From: Ruania alba
GTDB lineage: Bacteria; Actinomycetota; Actinomycetes; Actinomycetales; Beutenbergiaceae
Direction of reading: 5' to 3'
NCBI RefSeq assembly: GCF_900105765.1
Contig: NZ_FNTX01000002.1
Span: forward strand, 434,001 to 498,000
Length of the DNA: 64,000 nucleotides
How positions within the stretch are numbered: the stretch's first letter is position 1; each line of letters starts with the position of its first letter. Both the position numbers and the translations under genes were made by a program. Under the pieces are notes generated by a model. The model saw only the letters and a list, made by a program, of their open reading frames with translations, ran no database searches and was not told where the DNA came from. Positions 33,933 to 42,990 of this stretch are shown one piece after another.

Positions 33933-35680
33933 TGCTGAGGGAGGTGCGATCGAGCGACGATCGTTTCAAAGCGGTCGCCTTTGGCCTAGGTCTGAACATT
34001 CTCGTCGCGGACAAGACCGCCACCTCGACGACAACGGACAGCCGGAACAGTGCCGGTAAGTCGTCGCTCGTCGAGATATTGCATTACGTGCTTGGCATGG
34101 GGCGACTGACGGACTCGGTCCTGGCCAACGGCGCGCTGCGGGAGGACGTATTCACGCTGGTCCTCGATTGGCCAGGACTCACGGAGCCCGCTACGGCAGC
34201 AAGATCCCTCAAGTCCCGGTCCCGGTCGAAGGTGGGGGTGAGCCCGGACGTCACGGGCGGAGTAGAGACGTTGCCGACCTTCGCTCGGGACGTGCCGGTT
34301 GCGGAGTGGCTCGCCGCAATCGGCGCATCATTGTTCGGACTACCCGAGGAGCACCCCGGCGTGAGCGTCCGCGGGCTCCTGTCCTTCTATGCGCGCCGCG
34401 TCTCCCAGCACGGCTTCGATGACCCAGTCCAAACCTTCTCACGGCAGTCCGTCACCGAAGCATCTTCCAACGTCGCCTACCTGCTCGGACTTGACTGGCG
34501 GCTCGCCGCGGGCTACCAGTCGCTTGCCGCCAGAGAAGCTGTGCGCAAGAAGCTCCGAGAGGCCATCAAAGATCCCGGATTCAAGTTGGTCGTCGGTGCC
34601 GTCTCCGAACTGCGTGGGCAAGTGACTGCGGCCAAAGCCCGGGTCCGGTCGCTGCAAGAGCAGGTCGGGGCGTTTCAAGTCGTGCCAGAGTATGAGCGGC
34701 TACAGGCAGAGGCAGACGCGGTCGACGAGCAGATACGGACCCTGCGAAGCACGGACGCTGCGGATCGTCGCAATATCCTCGATCTGGAGGCGGCGATCCG
34801 CGATGAGGACGAGCCCGATGTCAACTACGTAGAGCGGATCTATCGCGAACTCGGCGTTGAACTTCCAGGGGCCGTGCTGCGCACGTACGACGATGTGCGG
34901 GTCTTCCATGACTCGGTTATCGCAAACCGCCGCACCTATCTGCAGGACGAACTTGAGGCGACTCGCGGTCGGCTCGACGAGCGGCAGCGTTCGCGCGACA
35001 GCCTGGGAGAGCGACATGCAGCGTTGCTCCAGACATTGGAGCAGGGAGGGGCACTCGCGGCGTTCACCGCCCTTCAACAGCAGATGTCTGCTGCCCAGAC
35101 AGAACTCGGGACGCTGCAATCACGACTCGACACGGCGGTGCAGTTAGAGGCGACGCAGGCTGAGATTCGGCTCGAACGAGGAAAGCTCCAACAGGCCATC
35201 AGCAGGGACCTCGGCGAGCGGGAAGAGACAGTCACCGAGATCAACACGCTGTTCCAGAGGTTCGCCACAACCTTGTACGGGGCCGAGCGGGACGCATGGG
35301 TCGAGATCACCGCTCTCGAAACCAGTCTGCGTATCGATCCTCATATCGGTGGTGAGGACAGCCAAGGCGTCGGAAAGATGGTCACGTTCTGCTTCGACCT
35401 GATGACGGCAGTAGTCGCTCGCAGGGGCGGGCGGGGTCCGGACTTCTTGGTACACGACAGCCATCTGTTTGACGGGGTGGATGAGCGGCAGGTAGCTAAG
35501 GCGCTGTCGCTCGCTCGCGAAGTCTGTTCTGAGGAGGATCTGCAGTACGTCGTCACCATGAACTCTGACGATCTCGACAAAGCCGAGCGTCACGGTGCGG
35601 GCGTCGCAGACTGCATCATCGAGCCCCGTCTCACGGATGAATACGACACGGGCGGTATCTTCGGGTTCCGGTTCGGCTAA
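33932..35680 (+). CDS. ABC-3C ATPase (DUF2326, Rad50/SMC-like)
   Basis: A 582-residue SMC/Rad50-like ATPase. The N-terminus MLREVRSSDDRFKAVAFG leads to a Walker A at about residues 37-45 (SRNSAGKSSLVEILHYVLG). A long central coiled-coil follows (QEQVGAFQVVPEYERLQAE to TEINTLFQRFATTLYG). The C-terminal DUF2326 segment has FCFDLMTAVVARRGGRGPDF then LVHDSHLFDGVDERQVAKAL and DLQYVVTMNSDDLDKAE. In ABC-3C systems this ATPase is thought to sense invading nucleic acid and license the effector. The stop at 35680 ends the operon. Confidence 0.87.
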   Translation: MLREVRSSDDRFKAVAFGLGLNILVADKTATSTTTDSRNSAGKSSLVEILHYVLGMGRLTDSVLANGALREDVFTLVLDWPGLTEPATAARSLKSRSRSKVGVSPDVTGGVETLPTFARDVPVAEWLAAIGASLFGLPEEHPGVSVRGLLSFYARRVSQHGFDDPVQTFSRQSVTEASSNVAYLLGLDWRLAAGYQSLAAREAVRKKLREAIKDPGFKLVVGAVSELRGQVTAAKARVRSLQEQVGAFQVVPEYERLQAEADAVDEQIRTLRSTDAADRRNILDLEAAIRDEDEPDVNYVERIYRELGVELPGAVLRTYDDVRVFHDSVIANRRTYLQDELEATRGRLDERQRSRDSLGERHAALLQTLEQGGALAAFTALQQQMSAAQTELGTLQSRLDTAVQLEATQAEIRLERGKLQQAISRDLGEREETVTEINTLFQRFATTLYGAERDAWVEITALETSLRIDPHIGGEDSQGVGKMVTFCFDLMTAVVARRGGRGPDFLVHDSHLFDGVDERQVAKALSLAREVCSEEDLQYVVTMNSDDLDKAERHGAGVADCIIEPRLTDEYDTGGIFGFRFG

Positions 35681-36071
35681 TGTAGTTGTCGCGCGCTGAA
35701 CCTCGGAGCGCCCGCTCATGGCCGGATCTCAGGCTATTTCCCTACCTGGTGGCGGATTCGCCAACGCCACGGGCTTCCATCGGACGGATCCACACGGTGT
35801 CGGCGGGCGCAGTGGACTGCTGGACGGAGCAGTGACAACTTGACCTGCCCCATTGCGGGCAGAATGGGTCGGGCCCGAACCCCACGTGCGCTGATCCGTC
35901 CCGCAAGCCGAACCCTCACTGAGATTGGCGCACCAGACCCGGCGCCGCGGCCCGTGCGCAGGCACCGTCGTCCCGCAAGCCCCGTCCGCGAGATTCACCG
36001 GGGATGGGGCGTCCAGTGGTTCACCGCGGTAAACCCGCCACCAGCCCCACTTCCCGTCGCCCAGCCCCCCT
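35681..36071. other. Intergenic stretch without recognisable gene
   Basis: About 390 bp between the convergent ABC-3C ATPase and SorC genes. Open frames here are short, Pro/Arg-rich and have no recognisable motif. I see no intact insertion-sequence end or RNA gene. It probably holds the terminators of both transcripts. Confidence 0.5.
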
Positions 36072-37039
36072 CTACAACAACGCCCGCGCCGTCTTCGCAT
36101 CGGTGATCAACGTCGTCACCCATCCCCCGCGAGCGCCCCCCGCACGGGGCCGATCTTCCGTTCACCACCAGCAATGCCGATCCGGCGCGGGATCCGCCGG
36201 AAGTCATCGATCGGTATCGAGATGGTCCGCGCGTCCACATCCCCCTCGATCGCCGACCCGTCCAGCCGGAACACCCGGTGACAGATGTCGCCCACCGCAC
36301 CGTCAGCGAGCAGCGTTTCCCGATCCGCAGCCTCGAACGCGTTCCCGCTCTCGGCCAGCAGGTCGCTCGGATCGATGCTGCCGATCCCCACCACCGCAGC
36401 CGTCAGCTCGCGCCAGCGTTCCATCACCGCCTGAAGTCCAGGCTCTCGCAGCAAGCTGTCCCGGGTACCCCGATCAGCCACCACCCCCGGCGCCTGCACG
36501 TAGTACGCCTGCCCGCCGAGCATCCGCGCCAGCTCGCTCGCCAACCGCTGCGCCTGCGTCTGCACCTCCGGCACGCCGATCCCACCAAGCAGCTGCACCA
36601 CTTCACTCACTGTCGGGTTCACGGCCGGGCGCATCCGGTCCACGGTCGCGAGCAGCGTCTGGCTCCAAGAGGCGATGCCCACCCGATCAGCCCCGGTGAA
36701 TCCCGTCTCCAGGTACGCCGCCCCTGCTCCCCCGATCGCAGCGATCTGCTCGGCCTCGTCGGCGTCGTCCTCGACGTCAACGATCACGGCCTCCGCCAAC
36801 CCGAACGCGCGCTCCAGCTCGCCCTCGAGCTCGGTGTGCAGCCCCGGCGCGATACTCACCGTCGTTCGCACCACCCCGAGTTGCGCGGCGCGCTTGAGCA
36901 ACCGGGAGACCTTCGCCTGCGAGAGCCCGAGGGCGTCGGCGATCTGCGCCTGCCGCACCCCTTGCTCGTGGTACATCACCGCTACCTTCGTCAGCTGTCG
37001 TAGCTGCACATCGATCGGCGGACCGTATCGTGAGGGCAT
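36072..37039 (-). CDS. SorC/DeoR-type sugar-binding transcriptional regulator, C-terminal frameshift
   Basis: About 315 residues when corrected. The N-terminal helix-turn-helix (VRQAQIADALGLSQAKVSRL) is followed by the sugar-phosphate-binding domain (TVSEVVQLLGGIGVPEVQTQ, LREPGLQAVMERW, FRRIPRRIGIAGGERKIGPV). As read, the frame stops at 36116 after ALAGDG. In another frame the sequence continues VTTLITDAKTARALL to TAG 36072-36074, the usual family C-terminus, so one base is missing from the C5 run at 36124-36128. GAAGGAG precedes ATG 37039. It probably regulates the divergent SDR gene at 37152. Confidence 0.85.
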
Positions 37040-37061
37040 CACTGCTCCTTCCCCAAGAGGT

Positions 37062-37090
37062 GCAAGCATATTCACAGATGAATGAATTGC
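37062..37090. promoter_or_regulatory. Candidate SorC operator
   Basis: ATTCA-CAGA-TGAAT (37070-37083) forms a 5-base dyad, enclosed by GCAA (37062-37065) and TTGC (37087-37090). It lies between the divergent SorC gene and the SDR gene at 37152, in the place expected for autoregulation. No other copy is seen in the window. Confidence 0.45.
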
Positions 37091-37151
37091 GCCAGCGGCT
37101 GGTCCGCGACTAGGCTCGAATCCGCTATCTCACCACGAAGGAGTGTCGACG

Positions 37152-37982
37152 ATGATCGTCGGAGTCACCGGCAGCTCGGGCAAACTCGGCAGCGCCACCA
37201 TGACGCACCTGCGCGAGCACGGGCACGAGCTGATCGGCTTCGACCGACACGGCTCGGTCGGCTTCGACTTCACCCAGGTCGACCTCGGCGACTACGGCCA
37301 GACCCTCGACGCCCTGCTTGGCGTCACCGCACGCCACGGCGGGCTCGACGCGCTCGTCCACCTCGCCGCCATCCCGGTCAACGGCATCGTGCCCGACGCC
37401 GCCACGTTCGACTCCAACGTCAGCGCCACCTTCCACACCCTCTTCGCCGCGCACCGCGCCGGCATCCGCAACGTCGTCTTCGCCTCCAGCATCACCGCCA
37501 TGGGGTTCCCCTTCGAGCAGGCCCCACCATCGCTCCCGGTGGACGAGACCTTCACCCGAGCGCACAACACCTACGGCCTCGGCAAGGTGGCCGAGGAGGC
37601 GATCGCGGCCCAGCTCACCGGCTGGACCGAGGGCGCCTCGCTCACCGCCCTGCGCTTCACCAACGTCGTCGCACCCGATGAGTACGCCACCTTCGAACGC
37701 GCCGGCGAGCCGACCTACCGGCGCGACCTGCTCGGGTCCTGGATCGACTCCCGCGACGGCGCCCTCGCTGTCCGCCTCGCCCTCGAAGCACCCGCCCCGG
37801 GCTTCCGCGTATACAACGTCGCCCACCCCGAGTCCGGCACTCAGGCCCCCTCCCGCGAGGTGGCCGAGCGCTGGTTCCCCGGCACCCCCGTGGCTGGCGA
37901 CCTCGGCGAGTACGAGTCCTTGATGTCCACCCGCAAGATCCAGCGCGAGCTCGGCTTCGCCGCCCAGCACGACTGGCGCTGA
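37152..37982 (+). CDS. NAD-dependent epimerase/dehydratase-like extended SDR (uronate-dehydrogenase-like)
   Basis: A 276-residue extended SDR. The dinucleotide motif is VTGSSGKLGSAT, followed by LDALVHLAAIPVNGIV, the catalytic Ser in FASSITAMGFP and YGLGK as the Tyr-Lys pair. The layout resembles uronate dehydrogenase and sugar-nucleotide epimerases; which one cannot be told. GAAGGAG at 37137-37143 supports ATG 37152. It lies between two sugar-responsive regulators (SorC divergent, LacI downstream), so a role in sugar or uronate catabolism is likely. Confidence 0.8.
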   Translation: MIVGVTGSSGKLGSATMTHLREHGHELIGFDRHGSVGFDFTQVDLGDYGQTLDALLGVTARHGGLDALVHLAAIPVNGIVPDAATFDSNVSATFHTLFAAHRAGIRNVVFASSITAMGFPFEQAPPSLPVDETFTRAHNTYGLGKVAEEAIAAQLTGWTEGASLTALRFTNVVAPDEYATFERAGEPTYRRDLLGSWIDSRDGALAVRLALEAPAPGFRVYNVAHPESGTQAPSREVAERWFPGTPVAGDLGEYESLMSTRKIQRELGFAAQHDWR

Positions 37983-38010
37983 GTACGCTCAGACGGATGG
38001 AGAACAGGGC

Positions 38011-39021
38011 GTGAGCCGGGTCGGCATCCGCGATGTCGCCACCCACGCCGGTGTCGGGATCGGAACGGTCTCGAACTACCTCAACCACCCCGAACGCGTC
38101 TCCCCCGAGACCGCGGGCCGCATCGCCGCCGCCATCGACACTCTCGGTTTCGTGCCCAGCCAGGCCGGCCGGCAACTGCGTTCGGGCACCAGCCGCGTAA
38201 TCGGCTACCTCGCCCCCGACATCTCCAACCCCTACTTCACCGAGATCGCCGAGAGCGTCGAGCAGGGCGCCTCCACGCGCAACGTCTCAGTCTTCTTCGC
38301 CGACTCCCACCGCAGCCGCCGCCGGGAGGACGCCTACCTCTCCGTCTTCGAGGAGCACCGCGTGCTCGGACTGCTCGTCTCTTCGCACGAGCCGATCGAA
38401 GACCGGTTGGCACAGGTACGCAGGCGAGGGACGCCGTCGATACTCGTGGGCCAGCAGGCCCACCATCCGGAGCAACCGTCCGTCTCCGTGGACGATGTCT
38501 CCGGCGGCCGGCAGGCCGCCGCCCACCTGATCGATATCGGACGGCGGAACCTCGCCTTCGTCGGCGGCCCCTTGACCATCGCCCAGGTCGCCGCCCGCCT
38601 CACCGGGGCGAGCGCCGCCGTCAGCGGAAGCGGAGCCGGCCTGGAGATCATCGACACCGCCGACCGCACCGTCCACAGCGGGCAGGAGGTGGGCCGTGCA
38701 CTCCTGGAACGTGCCCCCGAGCGGCGACCGGACGCCGTCCTGGCCGTGAACGACCTCGTCGCACTGGGTCTGATGCAGGCGTTGGTGCACGGCGGTGTGC
38801 GGGTGCCCGAGGACGTCGCGATCGTCGGCTACGACGACAATGAGTTCGCCGAGGCCTCCCTCATCCCGCTCACCAGCGTGCGCAGCCGGCACGAAGAGTT
38901 CGGGACGACCATGATCGACCTGCTGTTCCAGGCGATCGCCGGGGAGTTCTCCGGGCAGGTGCACCGCACGTTCGAGCCGAGGTTGGTGGTGCGGGCCAGT
39001 ACGACGTCCGCGATCCGGTGA
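38011..39021 (+). CDS. LacI-family transcriptional regulator
   Basis: A 336-residue regulator: helix-turn-helix GIRDVATHAGVGIGTVSNYL, hinge GFVPSQAGRQLRSGTSRVIG, and a periplasmic-binding-like domain ending EEFGTTMIDLLFQAIAGEFS. The GTG at 38011 is 28 bp after the SDR stop, so the two may be cotranscribed. No operator with clear symmetry was seen in the short upstream gap. The target is not obvious; the SDR gene or a distant glycan operon are candidates. Confidence 0.92.
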   Translation: MSRVGIRDVATHAGVGIGTVSNYLNHPERVSPETAGRIAAAIDTLGFVPSQAGRQLRSGTSRVIGYLAPDISNPYFTEIAESVEQGASTRNVSVFFADSHRSRRREDAYLSVFEEHRVLGLLVSSHEPIEDRLAQVRRRGTPSILVGQQAHHPEQPSVSVDDVSGGRQAAAHLIDIGRRNLAFVGGPLTIAQVAARLTGASAAVSGSGAGLEIIDTADRTVHSGQEVGRALLERAPERRPDAVLAVNDLVALGLMQALVHGGVRVPEDVAIVGYDDNEFAEASLIPLTSVRSRHEEFGTTMIDLLFQAIAGEFSGQVHRTFEPRLVVRASTTSAIR

Positions 39022-39076
39022 CAGTCGGGCTCTGTCCTCGTATAGTCGAGGCGAACTGGGGGCGGTGTGAACTGTC

Positions 39077-39769
39077 GTGCCGATGAGGGAACGGACGGGG
39101 TGGTGGCGCGTGCGACGCGTGGGGATCGTCGCTGTGATCGGCGGGGCGACGGCCATGATCGTGGGCGGGGGATTGGCCGTCTCAACCCTGGCGCAGGCCG
39201 AGGAGCCGGCACGGACAGAGTCGACCGCCGAAGCCTCGACCGCCGCCGCACAGAGCTCATCGCGCAGCCAAGCGCTCACGGATGCCATCGCGGCGCTGGA
39301 ACAGAACCGGGACGAGCTCGCTGCGCAGGTGGATGAGGAGACCGCGGACGCACGGAACGAGCTGAGCATGCCGCCGGGAGCCGAGTTCGGCCCCGTGCAC
39401 GTGGTTGAGGACATCGAGTCCCAGATCGCGTGGCTCTCCGGAAGCGACGGCCAGGAGCAGTTGGACTCGGGAGCTGTCGAGCCGCAGGAGCACAGATATC
39501 AGGATGGCGCGTTCGCTTCCTTGATGGCGATCGACTGGAAGTGTGCGTGGCTGTCCGCAGGAGTCGCCGGCGTCCAGGCGAGCGACTCCGAGGCAGTGAG
39601 CGAGGCCGTCCGGACGCTGCACTCGTTCACCGAGACCGAGTACGTCCAGTCGTTTCCCGACTACAACGACTTCCTCGGCGACCTCGTCGATCCGTTGCGG
39701 CAGGGGGATGCCACGGCCGCGCTCGAGTACTTGCCGAGCTGCGAGGACTCCACCCGGGTGGATCACTGA
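39077..39769 (+). CDS. Predicted secreted/membrane-anchored protein, unknown
   Basis: About 230 residues starting at GTG 39077 or ATG 39083. The N-terminus has Arg residues, then a hydrophobic helix (VGIVAVIGGATAMIVGGGLA) with an Ala-rich region after it, so export is likely. The mature part includes a short predicted coiled-coil (LTDAIAALEQNRDELAAQVD) and a helical C-terminal domain with two Cys (WKCAWLS, LPSCEDS). No family recognised. It is a single gene between the LacI and P-loop ATPase genes. Confidence 0.55.
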   Translation: MPMRERTGWWRVRRVGIVAVIGGATAMIVGGGLAVSTLAQAEEPARTESTAEASTAAAQSSSRSQALTDAIAALEQNRDELAAQVDEETADARNELSMPPGAEFGPVHVVEDIESQIAWLSGSDGQEQLDSGAVEPQEHRYQDGAFASLMAIDWKCAWLSAGVAGVQASDSEAVSEAVRTLHSFTETEYVQSFPDYNDFLGDLVDPLRQGDATAALEYLPSCEDSTRVDH

Positions 39770-39803
39770 GGCTGCCGCCACCACTCTGTCGCGCAACCTT
39801 GCC

Positions 39804-39845
39804 GATAACATTATCAACCGAACACCATCGCTGATAATGTTATCA
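39804..39845. promoter_or_regulatory. Paired TGATAA-TG-TTATCA palindromes over a leaderless promoter
   Basis: GATAACATTATCA (39804-39816) and TGATAATGTTATC (39832-39844) are exact reverse complements separated by 15 bp; each arm is itself nearly palindromic. The second arm contains GATAAT (39833-39838), a good -10 hexamer, and ends only 2-3 bases before the GTG at 39848. This leaves no room for a ribosome site, so a leaderless transcript repressed by a protein binding both arms is suggested. Confidence 0.7.
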
Positions 39846-39847
39846 AC

Positions 39848-41089
39848 GTGCGTACGGCAGCCAACAACCCCTTCAGCCCCGGTTCGGACACCATCCCTCA
39901 GGTCTGGGCCGGGCGGACCGCCCAACTGAGCGACTGGCGCGACATCGTGCGTCCCCGGCGCGACGCCGGCTTGCCCGAACGCGGGCGCACCATCCTCGGC
40001 GAGGCAGGGCTCGGCAAGTCCTCCCTCGTGCGCAAGATCGCCCGCGATGCGGCCGACGCCGGCGACTGGGTCACCCCGCAGTTGCGCATCCCGTCCGGGT
40101 CGGACCCGCTCAAGCGGGTCGCCACGGCAGCCTTGGCGCTCGCCGACCGGGCGGGCCTGGCCACCTCGACGGAGAGGCGCGTCAGTGATCTCCTGGCCCG
40201 CGTGCAGAGGGTGGCAGTCAGCGGCGTGTCGCTGTCGGTACGTCAGGCGGACGGCCCCGAGCCCTACACAGCACTCACCGACCTTCTCATCGAGGTCGGT
40301 CAGGCCGCCATAGCCCAACACCGGATCGCACTCATCCACATCGACGAGATGCAGAACATCGCCGATGAGCAGGTGCTCTCCCAGCTCCTGATCGCCCTCG
40401 GCGACGCACTCTCACACGAGGTCGCGGTCCCCCTCCCTGGCGGTCTGCACGCAACGCGAACGTTGCCGATCGCGGTGTACCTCACCGGGCTGCCCGAGTT
40501 TGCCGACATGGCCGGGGCTCGCAAGGGAGCCACGTTCGCCCGGCGCTTTGCTACGACCACCTTGGCGGCCATCGACGACGACGACCTCACCGCTGCCCTG
40601 CGCCCGTTCGTCATCGAGGGCTGGGAGGTCACCGACGGAGATGGTGGTGTCGCACGGATCCGGATGGAACCGGCTGCCGCGGACCTGATCGTGACGCTCT
40701 GCCAGGGAGAGCCCTTCCTCTTCCAACTTGCCGGCGAACGCGCCTGGTACGCGAGCACTGCGGACGTCATCGCCGCAGACCAGGTCCTCGCAGGCTGGGA
40801 GGTCGCCGCTCCGGAGGCGGTGGCCCATGTCGAGCGGATCCTCGAGCGGCTCCCGACCCGAGAACGGGAATTCGTGCAAGTGATGGCCGAGCTCCCGGCG
40901 CCGGAGCGCACGCTCACGCGAATCGCGAAGGAGCTCGGGCTCACCAAGCACACCGATGCCGGCCCGACCTCACAGCGCCTCGACACCGTCCGAGGGATCA
41001 TCACCCGCGGAAAGCCCTATACCTTCAGGCACCGCGCCGTCGAGGCATACCTCACGAGCGACTGGCCGTACGTGAGCCGGCACGACTAG
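39848..41089 (+). CDS. P-loop AAA/STAND-like ATPase with C-terminal winged-helix
   Basis: A 413-residue protein. VWAGRTAQLSDWRDIVRPRR leads to Walker A GEAGLGKSSL (residues 51-60). Walker B is IALIHIDEMQNI at about residues 158-169. The AAA_16/ORC-like ATPase part is followed by a helical lid and a winged-helix-like tail (REREFVQVMAELPAPERTLT, IAKELGLTKHTDAGPT). No signal peptide or transmembrane segment. The GTG start directly follows a double palindrome. Its TAG shares the bases CTAG with the convergent gene's stop. Function is unknown; it could be regulatory or defence-related. Confidence 0.75.
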   Translation: MRTAANNPFSPGSDTIPQVWAGRTAQLSDWRDIVRPRRDAGLPERGRTILGEAGLGKSSLVRKIARDAADAGDWVTPQLRIPSGSDPLKRVATAALALADRAGLATSTERRVSDLLARVQRVAVSGVSLSVRQADGPEPYTALTDLLIEVGQAAIAQHRIALIHIDEMQNIADEQVLSQLLIALGDALSHEVAVPLPGGLHATRTLPIAVYLTGLPEFADMAGARKGATFARRFATTTLAAIDDDDLTAALRPFVIEGWEVTDGDGGVARIRMEPAAADLIVTLCQGEPFLFQLAGERAWYASTADVIAADQVLAGWEVAAPEAVAHVERILERLPTREREFVQVMAELPAPERTLTRIAKELGLTKHTDAGPTSQRLDTVRGIITRGKPYTFRHRAVEAYLTSDWPYVSRHD

Positions 41090-42990
41090 GAGATCGTCCG
41101 CCTCACCCAGGACGCCGCCTCGACGCACTCGGTAACCGTCCCGGCGGGCGTGTGCACGCGCACCTCCTGCTCGGTCGGGTGCAGGTTGGCGAGCAGTAAC
41201 GTGGTCTGCGCGCCATCCGTGCTTCCCACGGCCCAGAGCAGCCCGTCCGGGCTGTCGCCGCTCAGCAGTTGCACAGCCCCCGACGGCGCAGCGTCCGCTG
41301 ATCTGTTCCCGTGCGTGGCCGCAGGGTCACCCTGGCCGGGAGCGTCGAGGCTGAGGAGCGCCTCGATCGCCGCCGCCACGGGGTAGGGCGCGCCATCGGC
41401 GGCCACCACGCCGCGCGGGCCCCACTGCTCGAAGTATCCGATCGAGGTGACCCCCGGCACCGCGAGCGCCGCCACGCTGGCGATCGTCCAGGCTGCCAGC
41501 TCGGGCGCCCGCTGGCGCGGGTCGGTGGCGTCGGCCAGCGCGGGCCCATAGCCCTCGGTCAGGTCGGAGCGGGTGTACGCGGCGTAGTCGCGCTCGGCGA
41601 CGGCGTTGAACGGCGGGCGCAGCGTGACCGGTCCGATGTGCACCCCCGCCCCGCCGGCCAGTTCACCGGCCAGCGCCACCATGCGGCGGGCGAGGATCCG
41701 TTGCATCGCGACCGACTCCACCAGCTGCGGGGTGCCGAGGTCGTGGAACAGCGGCGACATCGCAACCGCCAGCCCGTCGAGATCGGCCGGCAGCCGGTCC
41801 AGCCCGCGGTTCAGCTCGGTGAAGTGGGATCGGGCGCCGCCGACTACCGGCACGTCCAGGCCCGCGGCGTCGAGCGCCTCCCGTAGGAGGGCAATGGTGG
41901 CGGTATCGGAGACGTGCCGCGGTGACCCGCCGGCGTAGGCACCCACCCGCAGCACGCGCTGACCGACGAGTCCACTGACGGCGGAACGCACCTTCTGAGC
42001 GTCGGCAGGGTCCAGCACCAGGCGCACGTCGAGGGGATGCCCGGTGCCGACGGCGCGCTCCAGGGCGGCCTGCCAGGTCGCCGTCCGAAGGTCGAGCTCG
42101 ACGAGCAGCGGCACGTCAGCCATACCGGTCGCTGCGCCCATCGCTGCGTCGATGCTGCTGCCCGCCGGTTCGGGGACCGGGTCGGGCGCGGTACCCGCGC
42201 CCAGGCCTAGTTGGGGCAGCGGGCCGACGGGAGCGAGGTCGATGACATGTGGGCCCTGCCCACCCGTCTTCTGCGAACTCGCGCCCCGCCCAGGTGCCAC
42301 ATCATCACCAGAGGGGAGCTGCGCCGTCGGGCGTGATGCGGTGATGGTGAGGCCATGACGGATGCGCTCCCCCGCGCCCACCCGGTACGGGAACGGCAGG
42401 GAGAGCGGGCGGTTGTAGGTCTTGAAGGACGCGTCGGTCCAGTTGCGCTGGTCCTCCATCTCGAACACGTCGCCCTCCAGGCCCAGCTCCACCCGGAGGC
42501 CGCCCTGATCCCAGGCGAGCCCGGCGATGTCGCGCGCCGGCTGATGCGGAGCGGGAGCCTCGGGGAACTCGGCAGGCGAGCGGCCGCCGTCGGGGTGGCG
42601 TACGACCAGCGGCGTTCCGGCCAGCGCCGGGGGATGGAGCACGATCAGCCCGGCGCGGTTGGTCCACAATTCCTCGGCGGGCTCCAGCTCGGCCGTGGCG
42701 GTGAGCCGGTCGCCGTCGATCTCGGCGCGCAGGGTGCCGGTGATCTGCGGCTCGGTGGCCTCGAGGCGGACCGTCACCGCAGCGTCGGTGGTCTCGACGG
42801 AGGTCACCGACCACGGCACGGTCACCCAGTCGGCCACCCGCACGATCGCGCGAACACCGCGCAGCACGACCTGCCCGTCGAAGGCGATCTCGGCGAGCTC
42901 ACCATCGCGGACGAGCAGGGCCCACCGCCCGCTCGTGAAGGAGCGGGTCGGCGGGAACCACTGCGGTGGGGTGGCGGGCCCCTCGGACAT
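41086..42990 (-). CDS. apnL: Putative D-apionate lactonase
   Basis: A 634-residue protein without signal peptide: an N-terminal beta-sandwich (WALLVRDGELAEIAFDGQVV, RNWTDASFKTYNRPLSLPFP), a TIM-barrel-like middle (LGTPQLVESVAMQRILARRM, VHIGPVTLRPPFNAVAERDY, GVTSIGYFEQWGPRGVVAAD) and a small C-terminal beta domain (TTLLLANLHPTEQEVRVHTP). This three-part layout matches the D-apionate lactonase family, which opens D-apionolactone to D-apionate. The operon link to an ApnO-like gene (ATGA overlap) and an OiaC-like isomerase-fold gene supports the call. A Gly/Pro/Ser-rich linker around residue 250 is unusual. Assignment is by architecture and context. Confidence 0.65.
   Translation of the reverse strand: MSEGPATPPQWFPPTRSFTSGRWALLVRDGELAEIAFDGQVVLRGVRAIVRVADWVTVPWSVTSVETTDAAVTVRLEATEPQITGTLRAEIDGDRLTATAELEPAEELWTNRAGLIVLHPPALAGTPLVVRHPDGGRSPAEFPEAPAPHQPARDIAGLAWDQGGLRVELGLEGDVFEMEDQRNWTDASFKTYNRPLSLPFPYRVGAGERIRHGLTITASRPTAQLPSGDDVAPGRGASSQKTGGQGPHVIDLAPVGPLPQLGLGAGTAPDPVPEPAGSSIDAAMGAATGMADVPLLVELDLRTATWQAALERAVGTGHPLDVRLVLDPADAQKVRSAVSGLVGQRVLRVGAYAGGSPRHVSDTATIALLREALDAAGLDVPVVGGARSHFTELNRGLDRLPADLDGLAVAMSPLFHDLGTPQLVESVAMQRILARRMVALAGELAGGAGVHIGPVTLRPPFNAVAERDYAAYTRSDLTEGYGPALADATDPRQRAPELAAWTIASVAALAVPGVTSIGYFEQWGPRGVVAADGAPYPVAAAIEALLSLDAPGQGDPAATHGNRSADAAPSGAVQLLSGDSPDGLLWAVGSTDGAQTTLLLANLHPTEQEVRVHTPAGTVTECVEAASWVRRTIS

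Noticed and set aside
35840-36106. 88-codon plus-strand frame between ABC-3C and SorC genes
   Set aside because: Pro/Arg-rich, overlaps the SorC 3' end and has no recognisable motif.
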